A stretch of 11,778 nucleotides of DNA from Gloeopeniophorella convolvens (Eukaryota > Basidiomycota > Agaricomycetes > Russulales), in the NCBI GenBank assembly GCA_022496205.1, contig WTXD01000349.1, positions 1 through 11,778 on the forward strand, in the 5' to 3' direction. Below are positions 6,656 to 11,778 of the stretch, piece after piece. Under the pieces are notes generated by a model, which was not told the origin of the DNA, did not search any database, and was given only the letters and a program-made list of their open reading frames with translations. Made by a program: the position numbers and the translations under genes. How positions within the stretch are numbered: position 1 is the stretch's first letter; each line of letters opens with the position of its first letter.

Positions 6656-7532
6656 ATGAGGTGAGTCAACTGTTCACAGGCAAACTATCCTTAACTCTCC
6701 CTTCAGTCAATTTTCGCGTGCCACGAGGCATCTACTTTCCAGAAAGTCCTCCAGTAGCCCGATTGTCCCAGGACTATCGCCAGAGGAGCTATGTCGTGCT
6801 GCGGAAAGGCAACTCGGCATTTCTGGCTTGACAGTCAGCTTCCTGACGAATGATGCGTCTGACATCGAAGCCGCCACAAGCCTGGCTGTTAAAACGCTGT
6901 CCGAGCAGGAACCGGTGACGCGGCAGGTTGTAGAAAGGAACCCGACGCTCGCTCGCAAGGGAATGGTCACCTTCTGCACGGAATTGCTACGTCAGTCCCT
7001 GGCCGACGGCTTCACGGTGATAGCCAAAGTCGACGGCAACGTCGTGGGCCTGTTGTTGATGGCGCCCTACGAACCAGCGCCTCCAGCAAACGAGGCGCCC
7101 CCGGGGGTTAAGCCGGTTTACGACATATTACATCGACTTGGTGACCAGTTCGACGCGTATGTGGCAACATGCAAGGGCAAGCAGGATTTCGTCGAGATTA
7201 TCATTGCCACCATCGACCGTCGCTTCCAGGGTCAGCAGGTCATCGACTCCCTGCTGCGCCCGGCAGTGCGGAAAGCGGAGTTGATGGGGTACACGCATGT
7301 TATGACCAAGGCAACCAGCTACTCACAAGTCATCGCCAAGAGTCTGGGGTTCACGACTGTCGGGGAAGTCCTGTATTTGACGTACGAGTTCAACGGCGAG
7401 CGCAGCTTCGCGAACCTTGGTCCCCGCGACGTGAAGCAAGCAATGGTTCAGGTCGTTGGAATCGCCACCCTCTTGGAGCCGGGCAGTAGCCTTGATGTTG
7501 GGCGGAAGAGGGTGATCGGGGCGAAGCTCTAG
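6656..7532 (+). CDS. GNAT-like N-acetyltransferase, spliced, 276 aa
   Basis: Exon 1 is 6656-6660 (ATGAG), intron 6661-6706 and exon 2 6707-7532. The splice gives MSQFSRATRHLLSRKSSSS... in frame with the rest; no ATG in exon 2 would include the conserved N-terminal part, which the upstream relic shares (SPEEL). The fold fits a fungal GNAT: a strand with FTVIAKVDGNVVGLLL (about 104-119), a strand and motif-A-like loop FVEIIIATIDRRFQGQQVID (163-182), helix SLLRPAVRKAELMGYTHV, then the C-terminal KSLGF (213-217) and VLYLTYEF. In canonical GNATs the acetyl-CoA loop is R/Q-x-x-G-x-G/A; here it is RFQGQQ, with Gln at the last position, so activity is uncertain. Substrate unknown. The arrangement after a decayed relative suggests local duplication. 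Confidence 0.75.
6661..6706 (+). other. Intron (46 nt) after a 5-nt first coding exon of the GNAT-like gene
   Basis: Donor GTGAGT, branch-like CTTAAC at 6690-6695 and acceptor CTCCCTTCAG. Joining ATGAG to TCAATTTTC opens a frame without stops to 7532. Confidence 0.75.
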
Positions 7533-9307
7533 TAGTTTGACTTTAGCTGTTTATAAACTTCTGCCTTTTGGCACGCACACTGCATTCGAACGTTGTTACA
7601 TAATAACAGATCCGAGAATGTCCTAAGCGTTCGGCCTTCGTATCTCTATCACGGCTAACCGCGCTGGGTTGACGGTCGGGACTATCCCCTGAGCCTTAGA
7701 AGGGGTATCGCACTCTGTACAAGGGTTCAGGGAGCTGCCATGTTCTTAAAGCTCTTGCGGAGATGCTAGGCGTTCCTGGAAACCGAGCTCGCACTAATTG
7801 AAAAGACGCACAGACATCAACGCCCTGGAATTCATTGATCGGGACGATAGATCATAGAAATTACCAGTGAGTGCAAAAGCGCAGCCCCGAAGTCGCGCAG
7901 AGCTACGTCGCGGTAGTCACGTGCTCGAACAAGACGCTCGGCTCGGGACGTGGGACGTCGAATTGCTATGCATCTTTGAGGAATAGGGTTTCTGAGCGCT
8001 CGAGGGTAGTCACAGCCACCGTGCATAAACAAAGCCAAGGGACGAATGACGCAGAAGTGCGATTGCGATCGGCTACACAAAACGCTTCCCGCTCGCGACA
8101 ACAAACGTGGAGGTGATAGCGGGACATCTTATCATATGAAGAACTCAGTACGACGTCTCCATCGATATACCAACACACACATGTAGACTGGTACGTTGCC
8201 TCGAGACCAACTGACCCTTCCCTAAGCCCGAGGTCCTACAGGGAAGCTTCTGGCGTTCCAGAGCCGGCGCACCTTCGACGGGAGATGTTGAAAGACCCCT
8301 GAGATGCTGTGCGATGGCGGCGATCACACCCAACGGCGATCGAGGAAAGAGGCCATAATAAGTAGATATCTTTCGGGCTCTCGTATTCCAAATCTACCAA
8401 GGGCGAGCTCGCTCTTTGGAGGATCACTGAATATAGCGATCAGTCAGCGGAATATTGGGAGTGGGGCATACATACGAAGGAGGCCTGACTTCCCCAGGAG
8501 GAAATAACTAGGATTTACGTAGTACAAGGTCCAAGAGAGGCCAGTGGATGACGGAGGTGATGTCGGGAGCGCAAGCCAAATCACAGTATATATCTTAGAT
8601 GATGCGATACACCTTTTCTGTGGCTACGAGACCGCGTTATCGCAGTGAGTCAATTATCCGGAGACTTCACGTAGAGAAGCTCACAAGGATTGTCAGATCG
8701 CGCGCAATTCCAATGGTTTGCCATTGAACAGCGGGAGGTTGCTGGAGTTGACCAGAGGTCTGGGGCCTGCACGGGGTGCCGGAAGACAAACGTTGCTCAA
8801 GTGGGAATCCTTAATTCCTCTGGAGCAGCCGAGAACCGAATGGAAGGCCGGATTAGCTGGTGAGATGAGGAGGTTGCATCTCGACTGGCAGGTGGGGGAG
8901 AAACCGCGGTAGCTAGCCCGGCCGTAGCTCAATTTTCCAGTCAACGCGGGCGGGCGCCGGGCGGGACTGAATGTCACGTGAACACGTCTTGTGCTTGCTA
9001 ATGGCATCGCTCTCAGAGCAGTGCGTTGTTCGCGTGCGCACCTCACGCCTCCCACGCTTCCACCCCATAGCCACTGCCACGTTCGGGATTCGCAATGCTC
9101 CAAATACATTCACTTGAAATACCTCTTATAAGTAATGGAATAAGTACACGGTCAGTTACCCAGAAGCCAGCATGACGCCATAATGGCAGTACATGTACAG
9201 GGAATACATAAGATGAGAGCCAGGGAATAAAGTAACGATACACCAGGGAGGCGTGAATAGGTCATCAGCATCAATATCGTCGGTATCATCGTGAGGGGAG
9301 GTGATGC
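7533..9307. other. 1.8-kb intergenic region without a supported gene
   Basis: Short open frames on both strands, the longest being 138 codons at 9109-8693 (minus), carry no domain, signal peptide or intron pattern I recognise. The first 100 bp should be the 3' UTR of the GNAT-like gene (AT-rich TTTATAAACTT at 7551-7561). The last part, about 9120-9307, should be the 3' UTR and terminator side of the AA9 gene read from the other strand. No repeats or RNA genes stand out. Confidence 0.45.
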
Positions 9308-10461
9308 TTAAGAATGGTGGATGGCGTCGCGCAGCGCACGGAAGAAGCTAGTGCAGCGCTTGTGCCGTGTTACGGCGCCGCTACGGCGCGCGAGGGTCGT
9401 GCTTCGCTTCGCAAGCTTGCACGTCTTGCTCGAGCCAGATGCGGCAGGCTGCGCGGCTGACCCAGAGCCCGAGCTGCTGGAGGACGTCGACTTGCTGCCG
9501 CTGCTCGAGCTCGCGCTTGTCGCACCGGACGCAGGCGTCGAGGAAGCCGGCGGTCCGCCTGAAAGCGGGCTACTCGGTGCCTGCCCACCGTTCGAGGAGG
9601 CCATATCCGACTGCGATGCAAGGTTCGACACGGGCGGGCCGGGGAAGGTGTACACCTCTCCGGGGTCGTAGATGTTGGGTACGAAGATGCCAGGGTCGTT
9701 GTCACTGTACGCGCCAGGGAACGACGCGGTCTGATCGGGGGTGCCAGACTGAGAGCCACCGACGCGGATCTGCGTGCAGGATGGGTAGAATTCGGCGCCG
9801 CCCTGGGACTGCGCGAGGTGCAGCGCGATGATCTCGTGCCGGACGAGATAATCACCCGGCGAGAGCTGTGTCGGGAGCGTCAGAGTGACGGGCTTTTCGT
9901 TCACTGCGAGGTGGGTTCTTTCAGCCCTTGCGTTCAGAAAAATGCAAGGGATGGGGACGTACTGACGTCGGCCTGGTACCAGGTCGAACCATCTGTCTTC
10001 TTGCCAATCTCGTCAATTTTAAACCACTTGGCGGTCGATCCGTTGAATTTATCGCAGGTTGAGGTATCGCAAGGGGCCATGTAGGTCATGAGCGGGCCGG
10101 TGTTATGCGGCCACTGCATCGAGGCCAGCAGTCAGCTTCCGACGCGGGAGCAAAGCTTGCGGCCACTCACATCCTCTTGACCAGGATTGCCCCAGTAGAA
10201 AGCCACGCTGGAGCCTGGATTCGCAGGAACAACCATGGTGGCGAGCTGAGCGTTCTGGCCACAGTTCATGTACGGGTTGTCGGCGCCCTTGACGGGACCG
10301 ATGTCGTCTATCTGGCGGATAGGACTATCTGATGGCTTGGCATTGGGAACGTTTCCCGTGTAGGTGGTCCCGTCAATCACGACCTTGGTGACAAAACCGT
10401 GCGCTGAGGCAGAGGGGAGGAAGGCGAGGGCTAGGATGGGTGCAATGGCGTACGCGAACAT
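9308..10461 (-). CDS. AA9 lytic polysaccharide monooxygenase (former GH61), secreted, 345 aa
   Basis: Exons 10461-10171, 10113-9963 and 9903-9308; introns 10170-10114 and 9962-9904. Copper enzymes of this family oxidatively cleave cellulose or hemicellulose outside the cell. Residues 1-20 are a signal peptide ending SASA, which leaves His21 as the mature N-terminus of the histidine brace. His100 in WPHNTGPLMTYMA is the second brace ligand. RHEIIALH (His176) and FYPSC (Tyr187) supply the axial-site residues. The catalytic domain ends near PGPPV (about 239). A Ser/Gly/Pro-rich linker (about 246-306) and a basic tail follow, with CKLAKRS, RRSGAVTRHKR and two Cys. There is no CBM1. The second intron uses GTACGT in phase 1; a nearby GTCAGT would bring an immediate stop. 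Glu185 replaces the Gln usual two residues before the axial Tyr. Cys67/Cys190 and Cys112/Cys117 could form disulfides. Confidence 0.93.
9904..9962 (-). other. Intron 2 (59 nt) of the AA9 gene
   Basis: Donor GTACGT follows WYQADV plus one base, and acceptor CCTCGCAG precedes TGAACGAAAAG. The split codon becomes ATG and the frame continues as MNEKPVTLTLP. Confidence 0.85.
10114..10170 (-). other. Intron 1 (57 nt) of the AA9 gene
   Basis: Donor GTGAGT follows FYWGNPGQED and acceptor GATGCAG precedes WPHNTGP, phase 0. A GCTGACT branch motif lies about 20 nt upstream of the acceptor. Confidence 0.85.
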
Positions 10462-10550
10462 GACGGTCGTGGAAGTCGCTCGTCAAGAGCGCGCTGTAAA
10501 GAAAGAAGGTGTTTTGGTAGAGTCTGTGGGGGAGAAACGGCGGGGAAGAA

Positions 10551-10560
10551 GATATTTAAG
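10551..10560 (-). promoter_or_regulatory. TATA box of the AA9 gene
   Basis: CTTAAATATC on the minus strand, about 90-100 bp upstream of the AA9 ATG at 10461. A GTGGGG hexamer (plus strand, about 10526) fits the SYGGRG pattern of CreA-type carbon-repressor sites, but one such short match means little. Confidence 0.5.
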
Positions 10561-11506
10561 GGCGCAAGGGAGAATAAAAAACGTGGAGGGTGTCTTCCTC
10601 CCTCTGCCTCGCCCCGATCGTGTCTTGCGGCATTGTTGTCTCGCCCGGCCACGTGCAGTTGCCAGAAAGGGAAACACGCTCGGACAGGACCCGCCTTTCG
10701 ATTGTCTTCACTTGACGACTCTGGTGCACCGTAAATGAGGCCCGACAATAGTTGCCCGTGTCCTCGCGTCCCTTTCTCGCCATTTATCCCGCCATTTTTC
10801 TCTCTGGTCCTCTCCGGCGTATCGTCCCCGAAACGAGCAATAAACTCAATCTCCAGTAAGGCACTCAGTTGCCCACCTGCGACTGCCCTGACACCTTCCC
10901 ATCGAACTCGTCAAACTGTAAAGCCAACGTCCATTTGCGCACCGATCGCAGGACACGCTGCTTCCATCAAGGAACATCATTTCTCTCGTGCGGACAACGC
11001 CGTCTATGAATTGGACACGGTCTTCTTGCGCCCCGTATTTTGTGCCTCGTGTCTGCATTGCCCCACTGCATGTGACGCCGGCGCGCCTTTTCAGATACGG
11101 CATCTACCAACTTTGTCTTTCCTCCAAAATAATTTCACGATGGACAGTTCCATCCCTCTCTAGAACTGATGTATTTTTGGCTGAGCGCCTCGCTGTGAAC
11201 TTGGACGCTCTCAACGCGTATCTGCCTTGCCTTTGCAGCTGGGTGCTCGATCGCGTGAGCTACCTCGATATCACCCATGCGCAAGACTTGCCGCGCCCCT
11301 CCGATTACGCTCGTGCCCTCGGGTGCCGTGTCGCTTTACCACTTTACCTTTCTCCCTTCAGGCGGAACGCCTCAGGAAAACTCGGTGCCGTGACCTTTAC
11401 GACAGAGGAAATTTTCTGACCTCTTTTTAGTTCATAGTCGAAGCCAGGCCATGATGAGAGGCTTTGGGTGCGCTAGAATCAACGGCCTCACCAACTCGTG
11501 ATATCC
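10561..11506. other. Upstream region of the AA9 gene; C/T-rich on the plus strand, no supported gene
   Basis: Nearly 1 kb with open frames of up to about 140 codons on the plus strand that are low-complexity Ser/Pro/Leu translations of pyrimidine-rich DNA. An acceptor-like CTTTCTCCCTTCAG lies at 11347-11360, but no matching exons form a protein I recognise. It probably holds the AA9 promoter and perhaps the 5' end of a divergent plus-strand transcript. Confidence 0.35.
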
Positions 11507-11775
11507 ATGAGCCGTTCCTGCCTCCACGGACGTCACACGTTTTGCGGCGAACGTGTGACATCCGCACACCTCACGCGCGCTTCATCCATGCTTGTGAGTG
11601 CGTTTCTCGTCAATGCTGACTTGTGCTCCTACAGCACGAGCAAAAGATGCGAACCTCGCATGGGCGGTATTCGTGGCTTTGTGGCATCCACCAGCTACGC
11701 ACAACCTGCGACCACTACACCTCCCTAACATCTCTCCGTATGTGGTCCCATGTGCAACGCACCTGTTCAGTCTAA
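11507..11775 (+). CDS. Weak candidate: spliced small ORF, 75 aa, unrecognised
   Basis: Exon 11507-11593, intron 11594-11634 (41 nt: donor GTGAGT, TGCTGACT branch motif, acceptor CTCCTACAG) and exon 11635-11775 ending in TAA. The splice signals are strong and the join is in frame (phase 0), but the product has no recognisable domain or signal peptide and is rich in His, Arg, Ser and Thr. The upstream inverted repeat lies inside the first exon. It may be a non-coding spliced transcript, or the exons may belong to a larger gene. Confidence 0.22.
11532..11559. repeat. Perfect 10-bp inverted repeat with 8-nt loop
   Basis: GTCACACGTT at 11532-11541 and its exact reverse complement AACGTGTGAC at 11550-11559. 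It could be a dimeric regulator site or an RNA hairpin; nothing decides between them. Confidence 0.55.
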
Positions 11776-11778
11776 CAT

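Noticed and set aside
8922..8945. GGCCGTAGCTCAATTTTCCAG resembles the 5' half and A box of a tRNA gene.
   Set aside because: No B box, anticodon arm or matching acceptor strand follows within 100 bp.
8693..9109. 138-codon minus-strand open frame.
   Set aside because: No domain, signal peptide or intron signals; rich in Arg, Ser and Pro as expected from GC-rich non-coding DNA, and the opposite strand is also open over part of it.
9321..9855. Long open frames on both strands in other frames of the AA9 third exon.
   Set aside because: Shadows of the GC-rich Ser/Arg-coding AA9 exon, whose own frame is supported by family motifs.
10735..11163. 142-codon plus-strand open frame upstream of the AA9 gene.
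   Set aside because: It translates C/T-rich DNA into Ser/Pro/Leu-rich text with scattered Cys and no domain; it is more likely promoter or leader sequence.

Overview
The window looks like nuclear DNA of a filamentous fungus, most likely an agaricomycete basidiomycete. The reasons are very short introns (about 46-59 nt with GT..AG ends and CTRAY-like branch sites), a secreted AA9 lytic polysaccharide monooxygenase with a basic C-terminal tail, a GNAT-type protein, and the remains of a large secreted protein of a kind I associate with Agaricomycetes. Gene density is low and transposon relics are prominent. The taxon is inferred from gene type and intron style, not from a marker gene.

Region 1-3842 (minus strand) is one host gene for a secreted protein, broken by mobile DNA. 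Its 5' part lies at 3842-2422 and its 3' part at 416-1, running off the left edge. Two nested insertions can be resolved to the base. (i) A 1996-bp element (417-2412) sits in a coding exon, flanked by a perfect 9-bp duplication AAGCCCTCC. It has long decayed inverted arms, a hairpin near each tip and mirror-image telomere-like CCCTAA/TTAGGG arrays, and is best explained as a non-autonomous Mutator-like element. (ii) A 591-bp TA-flanked MITE (2850-3440) sits in an intron; removing it leaves a 46-nt intron of normal fungal size. The gene also has at least one frameshift and one exon junction that cannot be made in frame, so it is a pseudogene.

Region 3843-6071 has a TATA box for the broken gene and otherwise no convincing gene. 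A tRNA-T-loop-like duplicated 11-mer lies near 5261 and a 55-codon candidate exon lies at 5503-5670 (minus).

Region 6072-7532 (plus) holds a decayed copy of a GNAT-like gene (6072 to about 6295), followed about 360 bp downstream by an apparently intact relative (6656-7532) whose first exon is only 5 nt.

Region 7533-9307 shows no gene I can support. Region 9308-10461 (minus) is a complete three-exon AA9 LPMO gene of 345 aa: signal peptide, catalytic domain with histidine brace, Ser-rich linker and basic tail, with a TATA box about 90 bp upstream. Region 10561-11778 is pyrimidine-rich on the plus strand, with one perfect 10-bp inverted repeat and one weak spliced ORF at the right edge.

The genes form no pathway. 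The AA9 enzyme points to a plant-cell-wall degrading lifestyle; the left part records successive transposon insertions into one dispensable gene.
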